Of a stretch of 64,000 nucleotides of DNA, positions 33,694 through 42,094 are shown in pieces (within the stretch, counting starts at the first letter, position 1; each line of letters opens with the position of its first letter). The notes under the pieces are model-generated. The model was given only the letters and a program-made list of their open reading frames with translations, searched no databases and was not told where the DNA came from. The stretch covers positions 1 to 64,000 of the forward strand of contig NZ_KB895379.1 of NCBI RefSeq assembly GCF_000374825.1. Direction: 5' to 3'. Source of the stretch: Paenibacillus sanguinis 2301083 = DSM 16941 (lineage in GTDB: Bacteria > Bacillota > Bacilli > Paenibacillales > Paenibacillaceae). A program made the translations under genes and the position numbers.

Positions 33694-34767
33694 TTAAGCT
33701 TCACAAACTGTATATCTCCAGCCCCTTGGGTCCTCCTGATCCCCCCGCTGGACGCCTGTGAGCGTATCATAAAGCCGTTTGGACAGTTCTCCGGTCTGTC
33801 CGCCGCAAATTTCAATCTCACGACCCTCCCACTGCATACTTCCGATGGGAGAGATAACCGCAGCCGTCCCTGTGCCGAACGCCTCCCGCAAGGTTCCTGC
33901 CTCATGCGCCTCGAACAGTTCGGAGACAGAGATTCTCCGTTGTTTAACAGGGATCCCCCAGTCCTCCAGCAAGCTGATTACCGAATTTCGGGTAATTCCG
34001 GCCAGAATACTGCCATTCAGCTCCGGCGTAACCACCTCGTCCCCAATCTTGAAGAATACGTTCATACTGCCAACCTCTTCAACATAGCGGTTCTCAATCC
34101 CGTCCAGCCATAATACCTGTGAGAAGCCAAATTCCTTGGCCACTTCCTGGGCCTTAATCCCCGCGGCATAGTTCCCTGAAGTTTTGGCTTCCCCGGTTCC
34201 TCCGCGTACCGCCCGAACATATTGGTCCTCCACATAAATACGGACCGGATGAATCCCTTCCGAATAATAAGCTCCGACCGGCGAGAGGATAACGATCAAT
34301 TGATATTCACTGGCCGCGCGCACGCCAAGTCCAGCTTCTGTCGCAATCATAAAGGGACGGATATACAGTGAATTGCCTTCACCTTCCGGCACCCAATCCT
34401 TCTCCAGCTCGATCAGTTGCCGGATTCCCTCCAATACTTCCTCCGCATCCACCTGGGGCATGCTCATCCGGGCACAGGACTCATTCATCCGCCGCAAATT
34501 CATCTCAGGACGGAACAGCGCAATCTTGCCTTGCGGTGTCCGATAAGCCTTCATGCCCTCAAAGACCTCTTGACCGTAATGCAACACCATAGCGGAAGGA
34601 TCAAGCGCCAGCGGTCCGTACGGAACGATCCGTAGATCATGCCATCCCAGCCCATCCGTATAATCCATCAACAGCATATGATCAGTAAAATATTTCCCGA
34701 AGCCCAAATGATCGGGGGCAGGTTTAAGTTTCTTTTCCGTAGCAAGTGTAATTGGCCATGACTTCAT
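33694..34767 (-). CDS. ilvE: Branched-chain amino acid aminotransferase
   Basis: The 357-residue PLP enzyme interconverts leucine, isoleucine and valine with their 2-oxo acids. It is a class IV, type II BCAT. The PLP-binding lysine is K195 in G-G-T-G-E-A-K-T-S-G-N-Y, and other conserved parts are V-F-E-G-M-K-A-Y-R and T-R-N-S-V-I-S-L-L. A good sigma-A promoter lies 51-79 bases upstream of the start. Together with the livJHMGF importer at 53.5-58.6 kb it covers branched-chain amino acid handling. Confidence 0.93.
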   Translation of the reverse strand: MKSWPITLATEKKLKPAPDHLGFGKYFTDHMLLMDYTDGLGWHDLRIVPYGPLALDPSAMVLHYGQEVFEGMKAYRTPQGKIALFRPEMNLRRMNESCARMSMPQVDAEEVLEGIRQLIELEKDWVPEGEGNSLYIRPFMIATEAGLGVRAASEYQLIVILSPVGAYYSEGIHPVRIYVEDQYVRAVRGGTGEAKTSGNYAAGIKAQEVAKEFGFSQVLWLDGIENRYVEEVGSMNVFFKIGDEVVTPELNGSILAGITRNSVISLLEDWGIPVKQRRISVSELFEAHEAGTLREAFGTGTAAVISPIGSMQWEGREIEICGGQTGELSKRLYDTLTGVQRGDQEDPRGWRYTVCEA

Positions 34768-34817
34768 CGTTTAACATTCTCCTTTATCTATTAAATCCGA
34801 ATTGGTAAGTTGACTTA

Positions 34818-34846
34818 ACTATACCGATTCTGTATTCATTGATCAA
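34818..34846 (-). promoter_or_regulatory. ilvE promoter
   Basis: On the reverse strand TTGATC (34846-34841), a 17-base spacer and TATAGT (34823-34818) form a well-spaced sigma-A promoter. Confidence 0.65.
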
Positions 34847-34903
34847 TAACATAATTTCAATTATTATCATTGATTAAAAACTATGGTTAATGAAGGAGAT
34901 GGC

Positions 34904-34972
34904 GTGTTGGAGCATCGCTTGCTGGAATATTTCATTGCCGTTGCCAATGGAGTCGGAGGGGCCATTTTTTGA
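34904..34972 (+). pseudogene. LysR-family regulator stub
   Basis: After AAGGAG a GTG/TTG start opens V-L-E-H-R-L-L-E-Y-F-I-A-V-A-N, the first helix of LysR-type regulators. It diverges after about 15 residues and stops at TGA (34970-34972). Only the N-terminal tip remains, divergent from ilvE, where a LysR regulator would be expected. Confidence 0.55.
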
Positions 34973-35184
34973 TATGATTTTTTAAAGCGATTCAGAAGAA
35001 AGGCTTCTGCTACATCTGGCCGTTACGAGAAAGCAACGGCCTCTCCCAAACATAACAAAGCGGCTTTGATTTAATCTCAAAACCGCCGTTTATCATCGGT
35101 GCGCATGATACAACTATTTATTCCGCCGCAGAAACAACGTTAAATTATGTATGTTGTTGGGAGTTAAATAATAGGCTCGGCTAG
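34973..35184. terminator. Two hairpins in the ilvE/hydrophilic-gene gap
   Basis: GGCCGTT/AACGGCC (35020-35043) and GCGG-TTGA/TCAA-CCGC (about 35061-35090) form stems. The second is followed by TTTG on the reverse strand, about 95 bases after the stop of the gene at 35185, and is its likely terminator. No gene is visible in this stretch. Confidence 0.5.
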
Positions 35185-35796
35185 TTATAAGGTATAAGTT
35201 GCGTTCTGCTTTCTATAAGCATCGTTATCTTTAACACTTAATTCCGATTCAACTTGTAACAACTGCTTTTCAAGATCTTTACGCTCATTTCCATCCTCGC
35301 CAGTACCTTTTAATTGTTGTTCAATCTGCTTTTTTTCCTCTTTCAGCTTCTTAATTTCAGCATCAACTTTATCGGTATTGACAGAGGATTGCTGCTTATC
35401 CTCATTGTCACTATTTTTTTCTGGTTCATCCTTTTTTTCTAGCCTTTTACTATCTTTTATTTCATCGGGTGCCGCTTTAGGCGAATCTTCCGATACTTTT
35501 TTCTCTGCGGTATCCGCTTGTTCGCTTTTTTCGGGTGAATCAGGACGGTCAAATACGATTCTTTGCAGGCCATTTTCAGCTTTTTCCAGCCTGTAAATAC
35601 CGGAAGGTTCATTTGGCTTTTGATTACTTGGAATATATTCATCGTGCGGTTCAGTTAATGCCCTTGATACTTTCTTCGATTCCACTTTAAAATCATTATC
35701 TGCTTTGTCAGCAGCACCTGCCGTCTGACGGTTTTCAGATTTATTTACATATGGGTTTTGCTGATGAATGGTGTTATCTACTGCTCCTATCAACAT
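35185..35796 (-). CDS. Unrecognised hydrophilic, charged protein under LytTR-type control
   Basis: This 203-residue protein has no signal peptide or membrane helix. The N-terminal 75 residues are mixed (N-T-I-H-Q-Q-N-P-Y-V-N-K, then G-I-Y-R-L-E-K-A-E-N-G-L-Q-R-I-V-F). The centre is very rich in Lys, Glu, Asp and Ser and probably disordered, and 140-190 has a heptad pattern (A-E-I-K-K-L-K-E-E-K-K-Q-I-E-Q-Q-L) suggesting a coiled coil. I do not recognise the family. GAAGGAGAATTCCC precedes the ATG. The LytTR-type repeat pair at 35874-35906, inside the end of the kinase gene, places it under the neighbouring response regulator. It is AT-rich compared with flanking genes. Confidence 0.7.
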   Translation of the reverse strand: MLIGAVDNTIHQQNPYVNKSENRQTAGAADKADNDFKVESKKVSRALTEPHDEYIPSNQKPNEPSGIYRLEKAENGLQRIVFDRPDSPEKSEQADTAEKKVSEDSPKAAPDEIKDSKRLEKKDEPEKNSDNEDKQQSSVNTDKVDAEIKKLKEEKKQIEQQLKGTGEDGNERKDLEKQLLQVESELSVKDNDAYRKQNATYTL

Positions 35797-35863
35797 GGGA
35801 ATTCTCCTTCTTCATGTAAAGTTGGTAATTACAATCCCAATTTTAAGAATAAAATAGTTTTTT

Positions 35864-37186
35864 TCAACAGGTTTGTTGCGGAATGTCTTTAGAGTGTTGT
35901 GGAATGATGAACAATATGTTCAGTTTAAAAATGTTATCTGAAATCTCAATTTCCATTTTTCCGTTGTACTTTTTTAAAACAGCCCTTATGTTAGATAGTC
36001 CTATTCCCTCTAAAGGTAGCTTTGTGTATTGGAGACAGCAGTTTTCAATATTAAGAAGGTAAGCATTTCCTTTCTGCTTTCCAGATAAATAAATCCATCT
36101 ATCCTGACTGGCAACATCTTCACTGGCACTGATTGCATTATCAAGGGCATTTGACAAAACGATACACCAATCCATATCAGCTATAGAACTTGGTTGGGGA
36201 ATCCGTATCGTGCAATGCGTAGGGATTCCCTTTTGTGTCGCAATATCTAACTTACTACTTAAAAGTGCATCTACTGCACCATTACGAGTTTGCACCTGAA
36301 ATGACAAAGAGTTAGACACAACTTCCATATTTCTTAAATATTCTTCTGCCTCATTTGTTTTCTCACCCTTGATCAACTGATGTAAAACAAGTAAATGATT
36401 TTTAATATCATGCCGAAATGAACGGGTTTGTTCGTATCTTAGCTTAGCTTCTCTGACATAAACCTCTTGGTTCTGTGTCTGTTGCTCCAGCAAACGTATT
36501 GTTTGCTCATGCTCAATTGATACTGTCATTTTTTTATAAACTGTCAAAATGGAAAACAATCCACCATAGGCGAATAAACGTAAAAGTAGCATCTGCATAT
36601 TATTCACAATTGGAGATACTAACCCTGTTTCTGTATTCCATATTACCGTGTTGCCATATATAGAATCAGATACCACAGCTTCTACTAATGTAATAAATAA
36701 AATGGGGGTTATAAGAACTAATAGCATTGATAGGCGCATATTTTTTACACTGTCTGAAAAAGTCTTTTTAGCAATACGGAATGTAAACAGCAGTAATAGA
36801 ATTACCAATGTATACCTAGCGAAATCAGCGTACATCAGAACAAATTTTGCGTTGATTAGAGAAAGAATCCAGTGTATAAAAGATTGCATAATTCCGTCTA
36901 CAATGCTGTTTATAGAAATCACCAATGACGATAAGGTAAACGACTCTATAAATCTACATTTATGGAACAGTGCCCCACAAACTGATAGTAGTAAAATCCC
37001 TAAAACAACATTTGTAATTTCTCCCAGTCCCACTACTGCGTTACAATTGACCAAAGCAGATGATATAACAGCATATAATAGTGCCCCATACCATCGGAAC
37101 TTTACATCACAAAAGCGACAAAAATTAAAATATAGCAATACTGGAATAATACTCGAATATAGTAAGTTTAAAATGAACCACTCCAC
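35864..37186 (-). CDS. GHKL-type sensor histidine kinase, AgrC-like
   Basis: The 440-residue kinase has six or seven membrane helices in the first 215 residues, then a dimerisation region with the phosphorylatable histidine in R-S-F-R-H259-D-I-K-N-H-L. A GHKL ATPase follows, with L-S-N-A-L-D-N-A-I-S-A (N box) and G-I-G-L-S-N-I (G box). This layout is that of AgrC/FsrC-type peptide-sensing kinases. No AgrB/AgrD-like genes lie nearby, so its ligand is unknown. The start is GTG, 8 bases after AAAGGA and one base after the regulator's stop codon. The gene is AT-rich. Confidence 0.88.
   Translation of the reverse strand: MEWFILNLLYSSIIPVLLYFNFCRFCDVKFRWYGALLYAVISSALVNCNAVVGLGEITNVVLGILLLSVCGALFHKCRFIESFTLSSLVISINSIVDGIMQSFIHWILSLINAKFVLMYADFARYTLVILLLLFTFRIAKKTFSDSVKNMRLSMLLVLITPILFITLVEAVVSDSIYGNTVIWNTETGLVSPIVNNMQMLLLRLFAYGGLFSILTVYKKMTVSIEHEQTIRLLEQQTQNQEVYVREAKLRYEQTRSFRHDIKNHLLVLHQLIKGEKTNEAEEYLRNMEVVSNSLSFQVQTRNGAVDALLSSKLDIATQKGIPTHCTIRIPQPSSIADMDWCIVLSNALDNAISASEDVASQDRWIYLSGKQKGNAYLLNIENCCLQYTKLPLEGIGLSNIRAVLKKYNGKMEIEISDNIFKLNILFIIPQHSKDIPQQTC
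35874..35906 (-). promoter_or_regulatory. LytTR-type binding site upstream of the hydrophilic gene
   Basis: On the reverse strand CATTCCACAACA (35906-35895) and CATTCCGCAACA (35885-35874) are direct repeats offset by 21 bp with a 9-base gap. They lie 78-110 bases upstream of the start at 35796. A TATTTT -10 candidate (35856-35851) is 17 bases downstream and no good -35 is present. The same repeat architecture occurs at 38022-38054. Confidence 0.6.
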
Positions 37187-37187
37187 T

Positions 37188-37895
37188 TTAAGTTCCTTTC
37201 CTTTTCATATACAACATCATAGCATCCATAAAATCCTGATGACGAAGCCTTGAGGTTGGAATACTTTCTCCATTTTCTAATATAATCTGTCCCCTTGCGT
37301 ATTCCAGCAAATAATCCAAATTGACGAGATAACTACGGTGACAGCGAACAAAACGGAAATCAAGTTCCTTTTCAATATCCTCTAATTTAGAATAATACTC
37401 AATCACGCCGTTTTTTGTATGGAGATAAATCTTTCTGTTAATTACTTCGCAGAAATAAATATCATCCAATTTAATGGACTTGCACCAGTTCATAGTCTGA
37501 ATGAATAAGCATTTATTTTTATTTGTCCGTAATTTGTTTAATGCTCGATCAATAACTTTATGTAATCGAATGTCCTGCATAGGCTTACAAATATAGTCCA
37601 AAGCTTCAACTTCAAAAGCTTCATAGACATATTCTGCTAAAGCGGTTATAAAAATTATTATGCTATGACTTTCTTTTTCCCGTATCTTTTTCGCCAACGT
37701 AAGTCCATCTTGTTCTGGCATCTGTATGTCTAGAAAAAACATATCGTAAGCACAGGAAGTCTGTAAAAGCGTAGCGGCACTAAAAAAACATTCAATTTCG
37801 TAATGCTCTTTCTTTTCTTGCATATAATTAAGTATTTTATCTTTTAAAGCTTCACAGGCGTTTTTTTCATCATCGCATATAGCAATTTTTATCAT
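37188..37895 (-). CDS. LytTR-family response regulator, AgrA-like
   Basis: This 235-residue regulator has a receiver domain with the acidic pair D8-D9, phospho-acceptor D56 in F-F-L-D-I-Q-M-P and a conserved lysine in I-C-K-P. A LytTR DNA-binding domain follows from about 130 (I-Y-F-C-E-V-I-N-R-K-I-Y, then F-V-R-C-H-R-S-Y-L-V-N and I-P-T-S-R). Such proteins bind pairs of 9-bp repeats two helical turns apart, and a matching pair lies upstream at 38022-38054. It is co-transcribed with the kinase gene that starts one base after its stop. Confidence 0.92.
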   Translation of the reverse strand: MIKIAICDDEKNACEALKDKILNYMQEKKEHYEIECFFSAATLLQTSCAYDMFFLDIQMPEQDGLTLAKKIREKESHSIIIFITALAEYVYEAFEVEALDYICKPMQDIRLHKVIDRALNKLRTNKNKCLFIQTMNWCKSIKLDDIYFCEVINRKIYLHTKNGVIEYYSKLEDIEKELDFRFVRCHRSYLVNLDYLLEYARGQIILENGESIPTSRLRHQDFMDAMMLYMKRKGT

Positions 37896-37996
37896 AATTT
37901 TATCCTAACCATTCTGTATGGTTCTGCATAACGAAAAGCAAATCTCAATATTTAAGACTTGTTTTTTATATGTAACCCATCTTATTATTTTTTCAA

Positions 37997-38054
37997 ATTA
38001 TACAATTGATTTCAATGGAATTGTTGTGAAATGCTTTGCCATTGTTGTGTAATG
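37997..38054 (-). promoter_or_regulatory. LytTR-type site and promoter of the regulator-kinase operon
   Basis: On the reverse strand CATTACACAACA (38054-38043) and CATTTCACAACA (38033-38022) repeat with a 21-bp offset. TATAAT at 38002-37997 lies 19 bases after the second repeat, while the -35 position (AACAAT) is poor and overlaps the repeat. This is the layout of an activator-dependent promoter and implies autoregulation. Confidence 0.65.
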
Positions 38055-38150
38055 TTAAAATGCGAATTTGACATTATCCCCTGCAGGCATTTATAGAACA
38101 TTTGACAGCGTAATCACATCCTATTGGCCTATCTTCTTGCATGACAAAAG
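38055..38150. other. Gap between AT-rich insert and NAD cluster
   Basis: No gene or clear regulatory signal is visible. It marks the transition from the AT-rich kinase region to the NAD genes. Confidence 0.4.
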
Positions 38151-38182
38151 AGGATGTCCCGAAGTGAATATCGGAACATCCT
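38151..38182 (-). terminator. Terminator of the NAD salvage cluster
   Basis: AGGATGTCCCG pairs with CGGAACATCCT, and the reverse strand continues CTTTTG. It is about 105 bases after the nadE stop. Confidence 0.6.
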
Positions 38183-38286
38183 GCCTGATTCTTTTGCCGA
38201 CACTACTTCATATTCACCATGATCCCGCACGTACTGTATTTAATGATGGGTTCGCATAAAGATGGCGTCATGGTTCGTTAGTGATG

Positions 38287-39108
38287 TTATTTCTTCCACC
38301 ATGCATCAAAGGGGGTAGCTGGAAGCTCACGTTTGTGTGTGGTTGCCAGGTAACGGCGTTCAATATTCGCCTTTGCTTCAGGAGCAACCTCTTGCCCTGT
38401 TAAATATTGATCCAATATATCGTAGGATAATCCAAGCTCAGTCTCATCAGCTTGCTGCGGCTTGTTATCGAGCAGATCAGCCGTAGGTACTTTAAGGTAA
38501 ATACGCTCTTCTGCTCCCAACACTCGCAACAACTCACGACCTTGCCCTTTCGTAAGACCACTCAATGGAAGTACGTCTGCGCCACCATCCCCGAACTTCG
38601 TGAAAAATCCGGTAATGGCTTCGGCTGCATGGTCTGTTCCGACAACCAGACATCCATGCTCTCCAGCAATCGCATATTGCGCAATCATCCGCATTCTTGC
38701 CTTTACATTTCCCTTGTGATAGTCTGCTAGCGGCGCAGATGCGGTCTCCTTGTAGCTATTAGCCACTGCATCTACACTATCTTGAATGTTAAACACAAGT
38801 GACTTATCCGGCTTAATAAAGGCTAATGCGGCTTGTGCATCGTCCTCATCCTGCTGAGATCCATAGGGCAAGCGTACGGCATAAAAGGTAGCCTCAACCC
38901 CTTCCGCACGCAAACCTTCCACCGCTAACTGAGCCAATCTTCCTGCCAGCGAAGAATCCTGTCCACCACTAATGCCTAACACTAATCCTTTAGCTCCTGC
39001 GGATTTTAAATAGTCCTGCAAAAATTGTACACGCTCTTTAATTTCTACCTCTGCATCAATAACCGGCTTAACATGCAAGCTACGTATGATTTCTGCTTGT
39101 AAACTCAT
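38287..39108 (-). CDS. nadE: Ammonia-dependent NAD+ synthase
   Basis: The 273-residue enzyme amidates nicotinate adenine dinucleotide to NAD+ using ATP and ammonia. The pyrophosphatase-type P-loop is S-G-G-Q-D-S-S (about 46-52). V-G-T-D-H-A-A-E-A and [11 protein letters not shown] are conserved, and there is no N-terminal glutaminase domain, matching the short bacterial type. AAAGGATGGATCGAG precedes the ATG. It is the last gene of the NAD salvage cluster, but 180 bases containing a dispersed repeat separate it from nadD. Confidence 0.93.
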   Translation of the reverse strand: MSLQAEIIRSLHVKPVIDAEVEIKERVQFLQDYLKSAGAKGLVLGISGGQDSSLAGRLAQLAVEGLRAEGVEATFYAVRLPYGSQQDEDDAQAALAFIKPDKSLVFNIQDSVDAVANSYKETASAPLADYHKGNVKARMRMIAQYAIAGEHGCLVVGTDHAAEAITGFFTKFGDGGADVLPLSGLTKGQGRELLRVLGAEERIYLKVPTADLLDNKPQQADETELGLSYDILDQYLTGQEVAPEAKANIERRYLATTHKRELPATPFDAWWKK

Positions 39109-39168
39109 CTCGATCCATCCTTTCCTATACTAAATTTAAAGGCTAAACACCGGAATCAGTGCTTGACA

Positions 39169-39285
39169 TGAAATCCATTCTCAAAGGCGGCCACTTCGTT
39201 TCTCCAGAATCCTACGACCCTCCGATCTTTAGATGTTTTTTGTCAAGTACTGGTTTTGAGCGAGAGCCAAATTTAATTGATTTAA
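39169..39285 (+). repeat. Dispersed intergenic repeat, copy 2
   Basis: This is the second copy of the repeat at 687-803. The first block (39169-39224) matches at about 51 of 57 bases with one single-base gap, and the tail (39245-39285) also aligns. It lies inside the NAD cluster between nadD and nadE. Confidence 0.6.
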
Positions 39286-39289
39286 ATAT

Positions 39290-39901
39290 TTAGTACAGCT
39301 CATGCTGTTTAATATACTGATAACAAGACTCAGGCAATAAATATCTTGGCTCTCCTCCACGCTGAAATTCTTCCCGGATATACGTAGAGCTAATCTCCAT
39401 TGCCAAGCCTTTATCAATCAGATGAAACGTATGTCCGTCGTCTGCATTGCGCAAGATCGGAGACTTGCTGATGGCCGCTAACATGCTAATTCCCTCTCGG
39501 GCCATCACTATAAATTTATTTTCCTGAATGAGTTCCTCGGATTTTTTCCATTTTCCTTCACCAATATCCAGCAGTAAATCGGCACCCATAATAAAGTAAA
39601 TTTCATCATCAGGATACACGCTTTTAAAGTGCTTTAAAGTTAAATAAGTCGCAATTTCCCAAGCAGGTAAATCCATTTCATAACGTTCGCTAGTAAACTT
39701 ATCATTTCCACGAATGGCAAGTTCAATCATATTCCACCGATGCTCATCAGAGATCATAATGGTTTTATCCGTCCGCTTGCTAGAGCAAGGCAAGAAGATG
39801 ACCTGATCTAGCTTACAACGATGAGCAATCGTGCTTGCTGTCCATAAATGTACATTCGTAATTGGATCAAATGACGAACCATAAATCCCGATCTTCCCCA
39901 T
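39290..39901 (-). CDS. nadD: Nicotinate-nucleotide adenylyltransferase-like protein
   Basis: The 203-residue protein adenylylates nicotinate mononucleotide, the step between PncB and NadE. The nucleotidyltransferase fold is visible as G-I-Y-G-S-S-F-D-P-I-T-N-V-H-L near the start, I-M-G-A-D-L-L-L-D and I-S-S-T-Y-I-R-E near the end. The usual (H/T)-x-G-H loop reads T-N-V-H, so Gly is replaced by Val; activity is likely but not certain. The start at 39901 lies 20 bases after pncB, with AGGAGAGGTG about 11 bases upstream. It may be a second NadD beside a housekeeping one elsewhere. Confidence 0.82.
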   Translation of the reverse strand: MGKIGIYGSSFDPITNVHLWTASTIAHRCKLDQVIFLPCSSKRTDKTIMISDEHRWNMIELAIRGNDKFTSERYEMDLPAWEIATYLTLKHFKSVYPDDEIYFIMGADLLLDIGEGKWKKSEELIQENKFIVMAREGISMLAAISKSPILRNADDGHTFHLIDKGLAMEISSTYIREEFQRGGEPRYLLPESCYQYIKQHELY

Positions 39902-39920
39902 GATGGATGACACACCTCTC

Positions 39921-41411
39921 CTAAGCCTCCAGGCTCCCATTCACCTTTTCTCGTACCGCTTCAATTAATTTCATCTTATTATTCCAACACCGCTGACTCA
40001 AGTTCACAGGATATTCCGCAGGATTCAACATCCGCTTGTATTCCTCCCATAACACTTCAAGATTACTGCTGGCAAATGCTTGTATGTCAGCGAGCGCAGG
40101 AAGAGCATACACTAGCTTTCCTTGTTCAAAAACAAGCTGATGAAGCTCCTGTGCTTCAAAGTTTGTTACAAATTTAGCAATGTACGTATGCACAGGGTGG
40201 AACATCTTCAGCTTCTGCTCGGCTTGCGGCTGCTCACTCGCAAGTGCCACATAATCCCCTTCGGATTTACCGCTATTTCGGTTAATAATACGGTATACCT
40301 TTTTGATGCCCGGTGTCGATATCTTTTCAGGATTAGCGCTTATTTTAATGGTATCCACCATTGAGCCCACTTCATTTTCAATGGCAATCAATTTATATAC
40401 CGCACCCAGCGCAGGCTGATCATAGGCTGTAATGAGCTTTGTTCCCACGCCCCACACATCTATTTTAGCGCCTTGTGTCTTGAGATTCATAATCGTGTAC
40501 TCGTCAAGATCATTGGAGGCATAAATTTTGGTGTTTGTATAACCTGCTGCATCTAGCATTTTACGTGCTTCCTTCGACAAATACGCCAGGTCGCCACTGT
40601 CCAGGCGAATCCCGCGGAAGTTGATCTTGTCACCTAGCTCCCCGGCTACTTTAATCGCATTAGGCACACCGGACTTTAAGGTATCATACGTATCCACCAG
40701 AAAGACACAATCCTGGTGAACCTCTCCGTATTTACGGAATGCCGTATATTCATCCTGATAAGCCTGCACAAAAGCATGCGCATGTGTACCTGCCACTGGA
40801 ATATGAAATAGCTTCCCTGCTCTTACATTAGACGTCCCATCGAAGCCCCCGATATAAGCTGCTCTCGTCCCCCAGATCGCCGCATCCATTTCCTGCGCGC
40901 GCCTAGTCCCGAACTCCATACTGATCCCGTCCCCAATCACTTGCTTGATCCGCGATGCCTTCGTAGCGATTAACGTCTGGTAATTCACAATATTGAGTAC
41001 TGCCGTTTCAATGAGCTGGGCCTCGGCTAAAGGGGCTTCTACACGTAAAATCGGTACATTGGCAAACACAAGCTCCCCTTCCCGCATGGCATATAAATTA
41101 CCTGTAAATCTTAACTCCTTTAAGTAGGCAAGATAATCCTCGGCATAGCCCTCATCTCTTAAATAAGCAAGATCACTGTCACTGAAATTGAAATCATGCA
41201 AGTATCGAATTACACGCTCAAGTCCTGCAAAAATAGCGTAGCCATTCTGGAAGGGCATTTTACGAAAATACACTTCAAATATCGCCTTGCGGTTATGAAT
41301 CCCGTCTCTAAAATAAGCTTCCACCATGTTAATCTGATAACGATCCGTATGGAGTGCCAAGCTATCGTCGGCATAAATATTTTGTGGCAGCGTAACCTCT
41401 GTTATATTCAT
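39921..41411 (-). CDS. pncB: Nicotinate phosphoribosyltransferase
   Basis: This 496-residue enzyme makes nicotinate mononucleotide from nicotinate, PRPP and ATP. L-H-T-D-R-Y-Q-I-N-M near the start, S-M-E-F-G-T-R-R-A-Q-E-M-D-A-A, G-T-S-N-V, and R-L-D-S-G-D-L-A-Y-L are the family's conserved blocks. Length matches the long Firmicute form. ATG at 41411 follows AAGGAG by 9 bases and is preferred over one 21 bases upstream. It follows pncA by 57 bases and precedes nadD in the salvage order. Confidence 0.93.
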   Translation of the reverse strand: MNITEVTLPQNIYADDSLALHTDRYQINMVEAYFRDGIHNRKAIFEVYFRKMPFQNGYAIFAGLERVIRYLHDFNFSDSDLAYLRDEGYAEDYLAYLKELRFTGNLYAMREGELVFANVPILRVEAPLAEAQLIETAVLNIVNYQTLIATKASRIKQVIGDGISMEFGTRRAQEMDAAIWGTRAAYIGGFDGTSNVRAGKLFHIPVAGTHAHAFVQAYQDEYTAFRKYGEVHQDCVFLVDTYDTLKSGVPNAIKVAGELGDKINFRGIRLDSGDLAYLSKEARKMLDAAGYTNTKIYASNDLDEYTIMNLKTQGAKIDVWGVGTKLITAYDQPALGAVYKLIAIENEVGSMVDTIKISANPEKISTPGIKKVYRIINRNSGKSEGDYVALASEQPQAEQKLKMFHPVHTYIAKFVTNFEAQELHQLVFEQGKLVYALPALADIQAFASSNLEVLWEEYKRMLNPAEYPVNLSQRCWNNKMKLIEAVREKVNGSLEA

Positions 41412-41468
41412 CTCCGGTTGCTCCTTCTTCATCTTGTCGTGTTGCTAATCATCGTGTTGAGGAATGAC

Positions 41469-42047
41469 TTATCTTATCTCGGCACCTAATGACCCTTTGA
41501 AATGACGTAATGCCCATGCGTGGCCTTCTGCGTCAAAGCTTGCAATCGCTCCTTCATGAATGACAATCTCAAAGCCTTTATTATAAGCATCTACAGCGGT
41601 ATGCAATACACAAATATCACTACACACCCCCACTAAATGCAACACTTCAATTTTACGTTCACGTAGTCTTAACTCTAAATCCGTCCCTGCAAACGCACTG
41701 TATCTCGTTTTATCCATCCAATATACATGTTCGTTATCACGGTTGCCGTCGTACACTGTCTGTAATTTACCATATAAATGACGTCCACTTGTACCTGCAA
41801 GGTTGTGAGGAGGAAACAGCTTTGTTTCCGGATGCAATTCATCTCCCTGCTTATGCAAATCAATCGCAAATACAACATAATCCCCACGTTCGATGAACTG
41901 CTTGGTAATGGCTACAATCGTATTTTCAATGGCTTGCCCCGGCTCCCCACAAGTTAAGGCCCCATCTGTAGCCACAAAGTCATTCGTATAATCAATGTTG
42001 ATTAAACCGTGCTTTTTTCCCGTGTTGTTCTCCATATTTGTATTCAT
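41469..42047 (-). CDS. pncA: Nicotinamidase (isochorismatase-family cysteine hydrolase)
   Basis: The 192-residue enzyme deamidates nicotinamide to nicotinate. The triad is visible as D19 (I-N-I-D-Y-T-N-D-F), K113 (W-M-D-K-T-R-Y-S-A-F) and C146 (S-D-I-C-V-L-H-T), with the metal-binding D-L-H-K region at 63-66. Its place upstream of pncB supports nicotinamidase over other isochorismatase-like activities. GGAGGAAGCATT precedes the ATG. Confidence 0.9.
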   Translation of the reverse strand: MNTNMENNTGKKHGLINIDYTNDFVATDGALTCGEPGQAIENTIVAITKQFIERGDYVVFAIDLHKQGDELHPETKLFPPHNLAGTSGRHLYGKLQTVYDGNRDNEHVYWMDKTRYSAFAGTDLELRLRERKIEVLHLVGVCSDICVLHTAVDAYNKGFEIVIHEGAIASFDAEGHAWALRHFKGSLGAEIR

Positions 42048-42094
42048 AATGCTTCCTCCACCCTGTTCATTTTTAGTTCATGAAATTGATTTTA

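Noticed and set aside
35864..37895. Complete agr-type quorum sensing locus
   Set aside because: No AgrB-like membrane protease or short AgrD-like peptide frame could be found on either strand around the kinase and regulator.
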